Source: Aliidiomarina sedimenti
GTDB lineage: Bacteria > Pseudomonadota > Gammaproteobacteria > Enterobacterales > Alteromonadaceae
Length of the DNA: 64,000 bases
NCBI RefSeq assembly: GCF_003986955.1
Contig: NZ_PIPN01000001.1
Span: forward strand, 682,001 to 746,000
Direction: 5' to 3'
Of this stretch, positions 37,645 through 46,207 are shown piece by piece. Position numbers and translations under genes: made by a program. Under the pieces are notes generated by a model that saw only the letters and a list, made by a program, of their open reading frames with translations, did no database searches and was not told where the DNA came from. Position 1 is the stretch's first letter. Each line of letters opens with the position of its first letter.

Positions 37645-38291
37645 GAATGCTCCTTAATAAAACGTGCGACCCGCTCCGCCACCTGCTGCCAACTCTCGTT
37701 GGCACTGATCCCGGTGGATTTATTCGGCACCAGGTCATGGTTGCCGCCAGCTACCCATTCTACCATGAGTTGCGCTGCTAACGACTGGCTTTCGACCCAG
37801 CTTTGTTTACCAAAGGGGTCCTTGCTACCGTGTATCACCAGGTTTTTCGCCGCACCATTAATCAGTTCATGGGTGCGGGTCTTATCCTGTTTACCTGGCG
37901 GATGAAACGGAAAGCCCAGACCAACGCAGCCTTTTACATTGAAGCCCGCCCGGTGCAGTGGATCATAGGACTGAAAAGCGACCCGTGCGCCCATCGACTT
38001 TCCCATCAACCATAGTGGTTTGCCTTGCGCAGTGCCGTTTGCGGCTTTGCTAACAACGTCCTGCATTGCTTGTTGCAACACATCCTGCTTATTCGGTGGT
38101 CGTTTCCGCCCTGTCTCGCGCACCTGAGTCCAGTAGGGAAATTCAAACCGCAGCACGGCCAGCCCCTGGTGCGCCAGCTTAGCTGCCATACTGTGCATAA
38201 ACTCGCTCTGCGGACCAGCGCCGGCACCATGAGCGAAGACCAACACAATGGGATTGTCTTCCCCATCCCAGTGCATTTCACTACTTACCAT
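37641..38291 (-). CDS. Alpha/beta hydrolase, KANL3/Tex30-like
   Basis: A 216-residue alpha/beta hydrolase. The nucleophile elbow is GKSMGA with Ser at about residue 98, the oxyanion region is FAHGAGAGP near residue 20, and a C-terminal His lies in GGNHDL. This pattern fits the KANL3/Tex30-like group of small hydrolases; substrate unknown. I start at ATG 38291, which overlaps the 3' end of gcvA by 11 nt; a longer frame runs through gcvA but is not homologous in style. It is inserted between gcvA and the DUF423 gene relative to E. coli. Confidence 0.85.
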   Translation of the reverse strand: MVSSEMHWDGEDNPIVLVFAHGAGAGPQSEFMHSMAAKLAHQGLAVLRFEFPYWTQVRETGRKRPPNKQDVLQQAMQDVVSKAANGTAQGKPLWLMGKSMGARVAFQSYDPLHRAGFNVKGCVGLGFPFHPPGKQDKTRTHELINGAAKNLVIHGSKDPFGKQSWVESQSLAAQLMVEWVAGGNHDLVPNKSTGISANESWQQVAERVARFIKEHS

Positions 38292-39186
38292 GACTTTCCG
38301 CTTCTTCCTGCCCGACCACCTCCAGCAGCCAGTTGCGGAAGGTCGCAATTTTACCAATTTCAGCCTGTGACTCCCGGCATACCAGGTGGAAGGCATCGCT
38401 GGTAGGAAGCACTTCTTCAAACAGTTTTACCAGATGGCCACTGTCCAGCTCCGGCTTTGCCAGTACGCTGTTGGCCAGTGCAATGCCCTGACCATGAACT
38501 GCCGCTTTCAATGACAACGACGAATGGCTGAATACCGGACCACTGATCCGGCTTGGCACCTCAAGACCCACCATCGCGAACCAGTCGACCCAGGCATTAC
38601 GGGTTTCTTCGTGCAACAGTGTATGTTTTAACAAGTCGTCAGCGGTTTTTATCGGCTTGGGGCCATCTAATAAGCGTGGCGAGCACACCGGAAGCAGGTA
38701 TTCATCATGCAGTTTGTATGACTTAAGGCCCGGCCAGTGGCCACGGCCATAGTAAATAGCAATATCGACATTGTCGGTCAGCGACCCAGCAACTTCATCC
38801 ACCGCTTTAATCCGCACATCAATATCCGGGAACTTGTCGTGAAACTCACTTAAGCGCGGCACCATCCACAAAATTGCGAAGCTGGGCGGCACACTGATAG
38901 TCAGAGAACCACGTTCACTGGACAACATCAGCTTATTGGTTGCCTGGGTAAGCTGCTCAAGGATGGACCGGATGTCCAGATAATAATTCTGCCCGGCTTC
39001 AGTCAGCAATAAACTGCGATTGCGGCGCAAAAAGAGCGGCATCGCAAGGTAATCTTCGAGGGCTTTTACCTGGTGGCTGACGGCCGCCTGAGTGACAAAC
39101 AGTTCTTCCGCGGCTTTGGTGAAACTTAAATGCCGGGCGGCTGCTTCAAACGACTTCAACGCATTAAGTGGCGGTAATTTACGCAT
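38281..39186 (-). CDS. gcvA: LysR-family transcriptional regulator GcvA
   Basis: GcvA controls the glycine cleavage operon (activation with glycine, repression with purines through GcvR in E. coli). The 301-residue protein begins MRKLPPLNALKSFEAAARH with a winged helix-turn-helix at about 18-65 (FTKAAEELFVTQAAVSHQVK) and a LysR substrate-binding domain at about 90-295. The conserved gcvA-(hydrolase)-ygdD-rlmM neighbourhood supports the name. No gcvTHP genes are in the window. Confidence 0.9.
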   Translation of the reverse strand: MRKLPPLNALKSFEAAARHLSFTKAAEELFVTQAAVSHQVKALEDYLAMPLFLRRNRSLLLTEAGQNYYLDIRSILEQLTQATNKLMLSSERGSLTISVPPSFAILWMVPRLSEFHDKFPDIDVRIKAVDEVAGSLTDNVDIAIYYGRGHWPGLKSYKLHDEYLLPVCSPRLLDGPKPIKTADDLLKHTLLHEETRNAWVDWFAMVGLEVPSRISGPVFSHSSLSLKAAVHGQGIALANSVLAKPELDSGHLVKLFEEVLPTSDAFHLVCRESQAEIGKIATFRNWLLEVVGQEEAESHGK

Positions 39187-39338
39187 ACAATACTGCTTAG
39201 CCTGAGGCGTTATTCAACACAGTAAAGGCGCTGGTATACAGGTATTAACACAAAACCAGTGCCGACTCCTGATCAGGATACAGAAAGTAATCCAGTTAGC
39301 AAAGTTATGTTAATCCGAAAATGTCGATTGCCGGGATT

Positions 39339-39363
39339 AAAAAAGGCGGCCGAAGCCGCCTTT
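39339..39363 (-). terminator. Rho-independent terminator of the valine operon
   Basis: Minus strand: AAAGGCGGC, short TTC/G loop, GCCGCC then six Ts (39339-39344). It lies 47 bp after the last gene of the 39410-44903 operon. The rest of the 223-bp gap to gcvA (39187-39338) holds no other structure that I can see apart from presumed gcvA promoter sequence. Confidence 0.85.
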
Positions 39364-39409
39364 ACCCGTTAATTACAGGCATTGCTGGGGGATATTCACC
39401 ACTAAAAAT

Positions 39410-40174
39410 TTAAAGGCGAACACCACCATCAATTTCAATCACACGACCTGAGAAAAAGTCGTTTTCAATGATATAACGCGCTGAATCTGCCACTTCACTG
39501 GGCTGTCCCCAACGTTTAAGCGGTACCATTGCCAGCGCTCGTTCCACTGCCTCCGGCTTCATCGCCTGGGTCATCGGCGTTTCAATAAAGCCTGGCGCAA
39601 TAGCACCACAACGAATACCAAAACGGCCCAGTTCACGAGCCCAGGTAACGGTCATGGCGACCACGCCTGCTTTAGTGGCAGAGTAGTTAGTCTGACCAAT
39701 ATTACCGGCGCGAGCAACACTCGATATATTGATGATCACCCCGCCCTGTTCGCGTTTAGCCATCACTGCAGCGGCTTCACGACCACACAAAAAGGTCCCG
39801 GTCAGGTTCACATCGATCACTGACTGCCATTGGCTCAATGGCATTTTATGAGTCACTTCACCATTTTTGTACTTAACCAGCATGCCATCGCGTAATACGC
39901 CGGCGTTATTGATCAGTACATTGATACCGCCAAAGTCCCTGTCTATCTGGGCAAAACCAGATTCGACAGCTTCTTCATCCGTCACGTTAATAATATAACT
40001 ACGGACATCTTTGGCGCCCTGTTGCTGACAGGATTGAACCGCCTCAGACAAGGTATCATCATTCATATCGATCAGCGCCAGACGAGCGCCCTGGGCGGCA
40101 AAATGTTCCGCCATCGCCCGGCCTAACCCCTGGGCGCCCCCAGTGATAACAATCACACTGTTGTTAACTTGCAT
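39410..40174 (-). CDS. SDR-family 3-oxoacyl reductase/3-hydroxyacyl dehydrogenase-like protein
   Basis: A 254-residue short-chain dehydrogenase with the cofactor loop TGGAQGLG (11-18), NNAGVL, and the catalytic Ser, Tyr and Lys in NISSVARAGNIGQTNYSATK. The C-terminal VIEIDGGVRL is FabG-like. As last gene of the valine operon it might act on a branched or 2-methyl-3-hydroxyacyl-CoA (isoleucine or fatty acid side), but sequence alone does not fix the substrate. 15 nt after mmsB. Confidence 0.85.
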   Translation of the reverse strand: MQVNNSVIVITGGAQGLGRAMAEHFAAQGARLALIDMNDDTLSEAVQSCQQQGAKDVRSYIINVTDEEAVESGFAQIDRDFGGINVLINNAGVLRDGMLVKYKNGEVTHKMPLSQWQSVIDVNLTGTFLCGREAAAVMAKREQGGVIINISSVARAGNIGQTNYSATKAGVVAMTVTWARELGRFGIRCGAIAPGFIETPMTQAMKPEAVERALAMVPLKRWGQPSEVADSARYIIENDFFSGRVIEIDGGVRL

Positions 40175-40189
40175 TATTAAGTCCTTCTT

Positions 40190-41086
40190 CTAGACGTCGC
40201 GCTTTGGTTCGAAATGATTAAAAATACTTGAGAAGTCTTTCTTACCAGAGCCGTCGCTGCTGTGTTCGCTGTAAAGTGATTGCACAAGTTTGCCAAGTGC
40301 GGTGACCGCCCCTGACTGCTCTGCGGTATCCATTGCCAGTCCCAGATCTTTCTTCATCAGGTCAACCTGGAAGCCACCCTGATAATTGTTACTGGAAGGC
40401 ACACCTTCTAATACGTGCGGGCACGGATTATACACTTCCAGCGTCCAGTTACGACCTGAGCTTTGCAGCATAATTTCCGATAATACTTTCGGGTCGAGCC
40501 CATTGGCTTTACCCAGCTGCAAGGCTTCTGAGGTACCTGCCATGAGGATTGCCAGCAGCATGTTGTTGCAGATTTTAGCGACCTGGCCTGCACCATGTTC
40601 CCCGGCACGAAAGACATTTTTGCCCATCTGGCCAAGAACCGCCCGTGCTTCTTCAATATCGGCCTCATCGCCGCCACAGATAAAGGTTAAGGTGCCAGAT
40701 TTTGCTCCGGCGGTACCGCCGGAAACGGGTGCATCGATAAAGCGTACACCCACTTTATTCAATTCAACTGCCAGCTCACGTGCGGTTGCTGCATCAATGG
40801 TACTGCTATCAATCACCAGCGCCGATTTCGGAATAGCACCTTTAATGCCCTGCTCTTCAAGGTAGAGACTACGCACATGCTTCGAGGCCGGTAGCATCGA
40901 AATCACAAACTCAACATCCGCTACTGCCTCTGCTGCCGATTTCGCCTGCTCAGCGCCCTCTGCCACAAGCGCTGCCACGGCATCGTCTGACAGGTCAAAT
41001 ACTTTGACCTTGTTACCTGCCTTAACCAGGTTAGCCGCCATTGGGCCACCCATGTTACCGAGACCAATAAATCCGATTGTTGCCAT
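40190..41086 (-). CDS. mmsB: 3-hydroxyisobutyrate dehydrogenase
   Basis: MmsB oxidises 3-hydroxyisobutyrate to methylmalonate semialdehyde in valine breakdown. The 298-residue beta-hydroxyacid dehydrogenase begins IGFIGLGNMGGPMAANL (NAD loop) and carries PVSGGTAGAKSGTL (about 120-133) and the catalytic Lys in GAGQVAKICNNM. Length is standard. It lies between the hydrolase that makes its substrate and the SDR gene, and the upstream mmsA consumes its product. Confidence 0.95.
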   Translation of the reverse strand: MATIGFIGLGNMGGPMAANLVKAGNKVKVFDLSDDAVAALVAEGAEQAKSAAEAVADVEFVISMLPASKHVRSLYLEEQGIKGAIPKSALVIDSSTIDAATARELAVELNKVGVRFIDAPVSGGTAGAKSGTLTFICGGDEADIEEARAVLGQMGKNVFRAGEHGAGQVAKICNNMLLAILMAGTSEALQLGKANGLDPKVLSEIMLQSSGRNWTLEVYNPCPHVLEGVPSSNNYQGGFQVDLMKKDLGLAMDTAEQSGAVTALGKLVQSLYSEHSSDGSGKKDFSSIFNHFEPKRDV

Positions 41087-41092
41087 AATTCG

Positions 41093-42217
41093 TTACTCCT
41101 TTGCCAGATCTTTGAGTGGATGCGCATCGTCACCCCATGGTGACATAAACATTGCATCCACCGCCTCTGCCGGAACCTCTGCTACCGACGGGTAGCTCCA
41201 CTTAGGCTGATTGTCTTTATCTATTAATAGTGCCCGAATACCTTCCGCGAAATCACCTTTCACCGCGCAGTTAACCGATAGTGTCAGCTCAAGCTGAAAA
41301 CATTCAGCCAGACTCAGCTTGGCGCCGTGTTGGAGCTGATTCCAAACTAAATGAGCGGTCATCGGACAGCCGTTACGCAATGAACCCTGGGCGCGGGTTA
41401 ACCACTTATCGTCGCTTTCAATGGCGAGAATATTGCTCACAACCTGGTCAATGCTATCGCCATTCAGCGCTTGCCCGATGCTATCGAGCTGCCCCTTCAC
41501 TGCGCCCCGCGGTAACAGATCCGTATGCTGTTGCTGCAGTTCACTCAGGGTATCAGTCAGTTTTTGCTTGTTAAGACTTTCGGTATCGCCCCAGCTTATT
41601 TCCTGCAGGCTCTCCAGTAGCACTTCTTTTTCAGCAAAAGGCACAAAATGATCAGCCAGTTTCAAGAACAATGCGTCACTGGCATTCATTGACGCACCGG
41701 TCAGGCCCATAAACAGACCCAGTTTGTCCGGCATCCGGTTGAGGAAATAGGTGCCGCCAACATCCGGGTACAACCCAATGGTGACTTCGGGCATCGCCAT
41801 GCGCGTGCTTTCGGTGACAATCCGATGCGATGCACCGTTCATCAGCCCCATACCGCCGCCCATCACGATCCCGTGGCCCCATACAATAAAAGGCTTGGGG
41901 AAGGTCTGGATTAAATAATCAAGCTGATACTCGCGGGTAAAGAAGTCTTCAACCTCACTCACCACCTGACCTGGCCGGTCCTGCATTGCCTGGTACATGG
42001 CGACAATGTCACCACCGGCGCAAAAGGCTTTTTCGCCCGCCCCTTCAAGCCAGACACAAGCGACACTGGGGTCGTCACGCCACTCTTTTAATTTAGGTTC
42101 AAGTAATTCCACCATAGGTAAACTCAGAGCGTTCAACGAACGCTCTGAGTTTAAGGTGGCAATTGCGATGGTTTTGCCATTCGCCGCCGGGCGAGTGGAA
42201 AAAGTTACTACATCCAT
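41093..42217 (-). CDS. 3-hydroxyisobutyryl-CoA hydrolase (enoyl-CoA hydratase/isomerase fold)
   Basis: This 374-residue crotonase-fold enzyme is longer than an enoyl-CoA hydratase and carries the HIBCH pattern: oxyanion loops GAGEKAFCAGGDI and GHGIVMGGGMGLM, then MPEVTIGLYPDVGGTYFL with the catalytic Glu/Asp. It releases free 3-hydroxyisobutyrate from its CoA ester. Good ribosome binding site GGAGG. Its place between isobutyryl-CoA dehydrogenase and mmsB fits. No separate methacrylyl-CoA hydratase is in this operon. Confidence 0.92.
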   Translation of the reverse strand: MDVVTFSTRPAANGKTIAIATLNSERSLNALSLPMVELLEPKLKEWRDDPSVACVWLEGAGEKAFCAGGDIVAMYQAMQDRPGQVVSEVEDFFTREYQLDYLIQTFPKPFIVWGHGIVMGGGMGLMNGASHRIVTESTRMAMPEVTIGLYPDVGGTYFLNRMPDKLGLFMGLTGASMNASDALFLKLADHFVPFAEKEVLLESLQEISWGDTESLNKQKLTDTLSELQQQHTDLLPRGAVKGQLDSIGQALNGDSIDQVVSNILAIESDDKWLTRAQGSLRNGCPMTAHLVWNQLQHGAKLSLAECFQLELTLSVNCAVKGDFAEGIRALLIDKDNQPKWSYPSVAEVPAEAVDAMFMSPWGDDAHPLKDLAKE

Positions 42218-42237
42218 GCGTGCCTCCTTAGACTGGC

Positions 42238-43395
42238 TTACACAAGTTCGCTGGCACCATCCGCTAACAAGCGGCGCGCGATAATGATGCGCATGATTTC
42301 ATTGGTACCTTCGAGGATCTGATGCACCCGCACATCTCGTACGTGGCGTTCCAGCGGGTATTCACGGATATACCCGTAACCACCATGGATTTGCAGTGCT
42401 TCATCACACACTTTAAAGCCAACATCGGTGGCAAAGCGCTTCGCCATGGCACAGTAAGTCGTCTTGTCACTGTCGTTACTGTCCACTTTAAAGGCCGCCA
42501 GACGGACCATCTGACGCGCTGCAACCAGCTCCGTGGCCATGTCAGCCAGTTTGAACTGCAACGCCTGGAAAGCCGCCAACGGCTTGCCAAACTGACTCCG
42601 TTCGTGCATGTAATCACGGGCGGTATTCAACGCCGCCTGCGCAGTCCCGACCGAGCATACTGCAATGTTGATACGACCACCGTCCAGACCCATCATCGCG
42701 AACTTAAAGCCTTCGCCTTCTTCACCAAGCAGGTTTTTGACCGGCACCCGCACGTTTTCAAAGGTAACCAAACGCGTTGGCTGCGCGTTCCAGCCCATTT
42801 TCTGTTCGGCTTTACCATAATGAATACCTTCAGCATCCGCTGGTACGACAATGGCTGAGATACCACTGGCACCCTCACCACCGGTCCGCGCCATCACCAC
42901 CAGCACATCCGTTTCACCGGCACCGGAGATAAACATTTTGGAGCCATTAAGAACGTACTCATCGCCGTCTTTCTTTGCACTGGTACGCAGGCTGGCCGCA
43001 TCCGAGCCGGCACCTGGTTCCGTCAGGCAGTAAGAGCCCAGCTTTTGTCCCGCAACAAGATCATCAACCCACTCTTCAATAACCTCTGGCTTAGCGAACG
43101 AGCCGATCATCCAGGTCACCATATTATGGATCGTCATCATTGCTGTGGTTGCGGTGCAGCCCATCGCCAACTGCTCGAAAATCAGTGCACTGTCAAGACG
43201 GCTCATGCCAAAACCACCGGCACTTTCCGGGGTGTACATGCCCATAAAGCCCATTTCACCGGCTTTACGAAAAACGTCGATTGGGAAGTGATGCTCTTCA
43301 TCCCAGCGCGCCGCGTTCGGCGCCAGTTCTTTTTCAGCAAAGGCGCGCGCTGTATCAACAAACGCCTGCTGGTCGTCAGTTAAATTATAATTCAC
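42238..43395 (-). CDS. Isobutyryl-CoA dehydrogenase (acyl-CoA dehydrogenase family)
   Basis: A 385-residue FAD enzyme that converts isobutyryl-CoA to methacrylyl-CoA in valine breakdown. Domain order is helical N-domain, beta middle domain (YCLTEPGAGSDAASL) and helical C-domain. The catalytic Glu sits in LEGTNEIMRI near residue 365, the position used by isobutyryl- and short-chain acyl-CoA dehydrogenases, unlike LiuA in this window. The start is GTG with GAGGAG 5 nt upstream. Electrons go to ETF and then the ETF-QO encoded at 61974. Confidence 0.93.
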   Translation of the reverse strand: MNYNLTDDQQAFVDTARAFAEKELAPNAARWDEEHHFPIDVFRKAGEMGFMGMYTPESAGGFGMSRLDSALIFEQLAMGCTATTAMMTIHNMVTWMIGSFAKPEVIEEWVDDLVAGQKLGSYCLTEPGAGSDAASLRTSAKKDGDEYVLNGSKMFISGAGETDVLVVMARTGGEGASGISAIVVPADAEGIHYGKAEQKMGWNAQPTRLVTFENVRVPVKNLLGEEGEGFKFAMMGLDGGRINIAVCSVGTAQAALNTARDYMHERSQFGKPLAAFQALQFKLADMATELVAARQMVRLAAFKVDSNDSDKTTYCAMAKRFATDVGFKVCDEALQIHGGYGYIREYPLERHVRDVRVHQILEGTNEIMRIIIARRLLADGASELV

Positions 43396-43409
43396 GTCAA
43401 CTCCTCGGC

Positions 43410-44903
43410 TTACTTAAGATCAATGGTCATGTTCGGGCCGCTGACAAGGTCAGTCTCGGGCCAGCGAGCAGTAATTGTCTTGGTTTCGCTGTAGAAACGT
43501 ACCGCTTGTTTGCCATAGGCATGTAAGTCGCCGAAGAATGAGTTCTTCCAGCCAGTAAACGAGAAAAATGGCAGTGGCACTGGAATTGGCACGTTAATAC
43601 CAACCTGACCTACTTCGACTTCGTGCTGATATTTACGTGCTGCCGCGCCACTGGCGGTAAAGATTGAGGTGCCGTTGCCGTAAGGGTTCGCATTCACCAG
43701 GGCAATGGCTTCCTGCAGGCTGTCCGCTTCCATACCACATAGAACCGGGCCGAAAATCTCCTGTTTATAGATTTCCATGTCAGCAGTTACTTTACCGAAG
43801 AAGGTAGGGCCGACCCAGTTTCCGTCGGGGAAGCCTTCAACTGTGCATTCAGAGCCATCGACCAGGCATTCTGCGCCTTCGTCTTTACCCTGCTGAATCA
43901 TTTTAAGTACCCGCTCTTTGGCTTGTGGGCTAATGACCGGCCCATAAGCCGCATCTTTATCGTCCCAGGCACCCGGGCGAACTTTGGCCAGTGCTTCGGC
44001 AAGTTCTGGAATCCACTCTTTCGCTTTACCGACAAACACCGCACAGGAGATCGCCATGCAACGCTGACCAGCGGCACCAACTGAGGCCCCAACGAGGTTA
44101 TTAAGCACTTGCTGCTTGTTCGCATCCGGCATGATTACACAATGGTTTTTCGCCCCGGCAAACGCCTGCACACGCTTCATGTTCTCGGTACCACGACGGT
44201 AAATATACTGACCAACGGGGACCGAACCGACAAACGAAAGTGCCCGTATATCCGGGTGATCGAGCAGCATATCGACCTGATCTTTGCCACCATGAATCAT
44301 CTGCAACACACCTTTTGGCGCGCCCGCTTGTTCAAACAGTTCAACCAGACGGGTTGGTGTCAGCGGGTCCTGTTCCGATGGTTTCAAAATAAAGGTGTTA
44401 CCGCAGGCAATAGAAAGCGGGAACATCCACAGTGGGATCATCGCCGGGAAGTTAAACGGGGTAATACCTGCACAGACACCGAGCGGTTGGGTGTAGCTGT
44501 ATGTATCGATTCCCCGCGCGACGTTTTCAACGGTTTCACCCATTAACAATGACGGCACATTCGCTGCGTGTTCGACCACTTCGATACCACGCCAGACGTC
44601 CCCTTTGGCATCATCAAAAGTTTTCCCGGTTTCGCTGGCCAGAATGGTCGCAATTTCGTCATGGTGTTCTTTTAATAAGGCCTGATACCGCATCATGACA
44701 CGGGCACGCTCAGAAACAGGGGTTTCTTTCCACTCTTCAAATACCGCCTTTGCATTGGCAATAGCCGCATTTACTTCGTCTTTCGTTGCACAAGGTACCT
44801 GCGCGATCACTTCCTGGGTCGCCGGGTTGGTTACCGGGATCATATCGGTACTGGCCGAATCTACGAATTCGCCGCCAATGTACAGTTGAACTTGCTTAGC
44901 CAT
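43410..44903 (-). CDS. mmsA: Methylmalonate-semialdehyde dehydrogenase (CoA-acylating)
   Basis: MmsA turns methylmalonate semialdehyde into propionyl-CoA, CO2 and NADH. The 497-residue aldehyde dehydrogenase has [13 protein letters not shown] (about 153-165), the [11 protein letters not shown] cofactor region and the catalytic Cys in GQRCMAISC (about 280-288); the [19 protein letters not shown] stretch is typical of MmsA rather than other ALDHs. It is the first gene of the valine operon, divergent from an AraC-type regulator. Confidence 0.96.
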   Translation of the reverse strand: MAKQVQLYIGGEFVDSASTDMIPVTNPATQEVIAQVPCATKDEVNAAIANAKAVFEEWKETPVSERARVMMRYQALLKEHHDEIATILASETGKTFDDAKGDVWRGIEVVEHAANVPSLLMGETVENVARGIDTYSYTQPLGVCAGITPFNFPAMIPLWMFPLSIACGNTFILKPSEQDPLTPTRLVELFEQAGAPKGVLQMIHGGKDQVDMLLDHPDIRALSFVGSVPVGQYIYRRGTENMKRVQAFAGAKNHCVIMPDANKQQVLNNLVGASVGAAGQRCMAISCAVFVGKAKEWIPELAEALAKVRPGAWDDKDAAYGPVISPQAKERVLKMIQQGKDEGAECLVDGSECTVEGFPDGNWVGPTFFGKVTADMEIYKQEIFGPVLCGMEADSLQEAIALVNANPYGNGTSIFTASGAAARKYQHEVEVGQVGINVPIPVPLPFFSFTGWKNSFFGDLHAYGKQAVRFYSETKTITARWPETDLVSGPNMTIDLK

Positions 44904-44971
44904 AATCTACCTGCTCGTTGTCAATGGTATGTTATTTAGTGTGCCTTGCATTAAAGCAGAGGCGGTTACAC

Positions 44972-45000
44972 TTTAGAATCGATAAAATTGCCTTTATAAT
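44972..45000 (+). promoter_or_regulatory. Putative promoter of the AraC-type regulator gene, with adjacent dyad
   Basis: TTTAGA (44972-44977), 17-bp spacer, TATAAT (44995-45000; perfect -10). Immediately downstream lies the dyad GACAA-AA-TTGTC (45002-45013), placed where a bound protein would block initiation. I found no equally good promoter for divergent mmsA. Confidence 0.45.
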
Positions 45001-45027
45001 GGACAAAATTGTCACCGCTGGTGTTTT

Positions 45028-45933
45028 ATGAGTCAACCCTCTCGCTGGCCTTTGCCCGCAGGCAGTTCACGGTTACTGCTGCCACAGACAACAATTGACC
45101 GTTTGCATGCGCATCCGTTCAGTCGCCAACTCTATCCAATCGCTTATGGACATTATTTGCATGCGGTCGGTCACCGTGTACGCCGTTCTGTGCACACCGA
45201 CCACCTGCTTATATTCTGTCATCAAGGCAGCGGACGCTACCAGACTGAACACCAGAGCGGTACCCTGGAAGCCGGTCAGGTGCTGTTTTTAAAACGTGGG
45301 CAGGCTCATTCTTACCAGGCTGATAAGCATACCCCCTGGAGTATTTACTGGGCGCATTTTGCGGGTGAACAGGTTGAGCAATATATGGATTTTGTCGGCG
45401 TCAATCGCGATGACCAACCACCGGTCATCACGCTGTCCAACTGGCGTGCCCTGCTTCCGGACGTCACCCAGCTACTTAACCTGCAGCACCAGCGACTGAA
45501 TCTGGAACGGGCGTTGCTAGCCGCTAAACTACTACAGAAACTGATTGTTCAGTTACCCAGTTTACGGCGCCTGGAACAACCACAAGGCGCAAATTTCACC
45601 ATCACCACCCTGGAACGCTTCATGCACGACAACAGCCATCGTGCACTGGAGCTAAAGGATTTTGCCCATTTCAGTGGCCTTTCTACCTTCCATTTCAGTA
45701 AAAAATTTCGCCAGCTGACCGGAACCAGTCCGCTCCGTTACTTTAATCAGTTGAAAGTACGCGAAGCCCAGCGCATGCTACTGGATAGTAATCATAGTAT
45801 CCGCCAGATCGGACAAACACTCGGCTTTGACGACGCTTACTATTTCTCCCGTTTGTTTAAAAAAATGACCGGGGTGTCGCCATTGGCATACCGACGCCAG
45901 CATACCCATCAACCCGCAGACAGCGGAGAATAG
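45028..45933 (+). CDS. AraC-family regulator, probable activator of the valine (mms) operon
   Basis: A 301-residue protein with an N-terminal AraC-type cupin for effector binding (about 55-140, including FCHQGSGRYQT and WSIYWAHFAGEQ) and a C-terminal double helix-turn-helix (about 195-290; LELKDFAHFSGLSTFHFSKKF and IRQIGQTLGFDDAYYFSRLF). MmsR of Pseudomonas is of this type and also adjoins mmsAB, so control of the divergent operon is likely (inference). Weak ribosome binding site. Followed by a small DUF1289 gene. Confidence 0.88.
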   Translation: MSQPSRWPLPAGSSRLLLPQTTIDRLHAHPFSRQLYPIAYGHYLHAVGHRVRRSVHTDHLLIFCHQGSGRYQTEHQSGTLEAGQVLFLKRGQAHSYQADKHTPWSIYWAHFAGEQVEQYMDFVGVNRDDQPPVITLSNWRALLPDVTQLLNLQHQRLNLERALLAAKLLQKLIVQLPSLRRLEQPQGANFTITTLERFMHDNSHRALELKDFAHFSGLSTFHFSKKFRQLTGTSPLRYFNQLKVREAQRMLLDSNHSIRQIGQTLGFDDAYYFSRLFKKMTGVSPLAYRRQHTHQPADSGE

Positions 45934-45935
45934 CC

Positions 45936-46202
45936 ATGGCCGCTAACCAACTGGAACTTTTTCATCTACCCAACCCTTGCATCGGCGTCTGCGAGAGTAA
46001 CAGTAAAGGCTACTGCAAAGGCTGTCTGCGTTCGCGCAGTGAACGTTTTAACTGGCATCAGAAAAGTGAGCAGGAACAGCGGCTGATTCTGAATAAACTA
46101 ACCCAGCGCCGCGCCCGGCTTCGGCAACAGATGCATAAAGCGTCCCCGCAAGACGACCAGAGCCGCGTTCAGCAAATCGATTTATTTGACAAGGACCTCT
46201 AA
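45936..46202 (+). CDS. DUF1289 Cys-rich small protein
   Basis: The 88-residue protein carries the DUF1289 signature NPCIGVCESNSKGYCKGCLRSRSE with four Cys suited to bind a metal, followed by W and a basic helical tail. Function unknown in this family. It starts 2 nt after the AraC-family gene stop with GGAGA upstream, so it is co-expressed with that regulator. Confidence 0.9.
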   Translation: MAANQLELFHLPNPCIGVCESNSKGYCKGCLRSRSERFNWHQKSEQEQRLILNKLTQRRARLRQQMHKASPQDDQSRVQQIDLFDKDL

Positions 46203-46207
46203 CCACT

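Noticed and set aside
38292-38420. N-terminal extension of the alpha/beta hydrolase into gcvA
   Set aside because: The 43 extra residues are antisense-frame style, basic and Trp-rich, and overlap conserved gcvA coding sequence.
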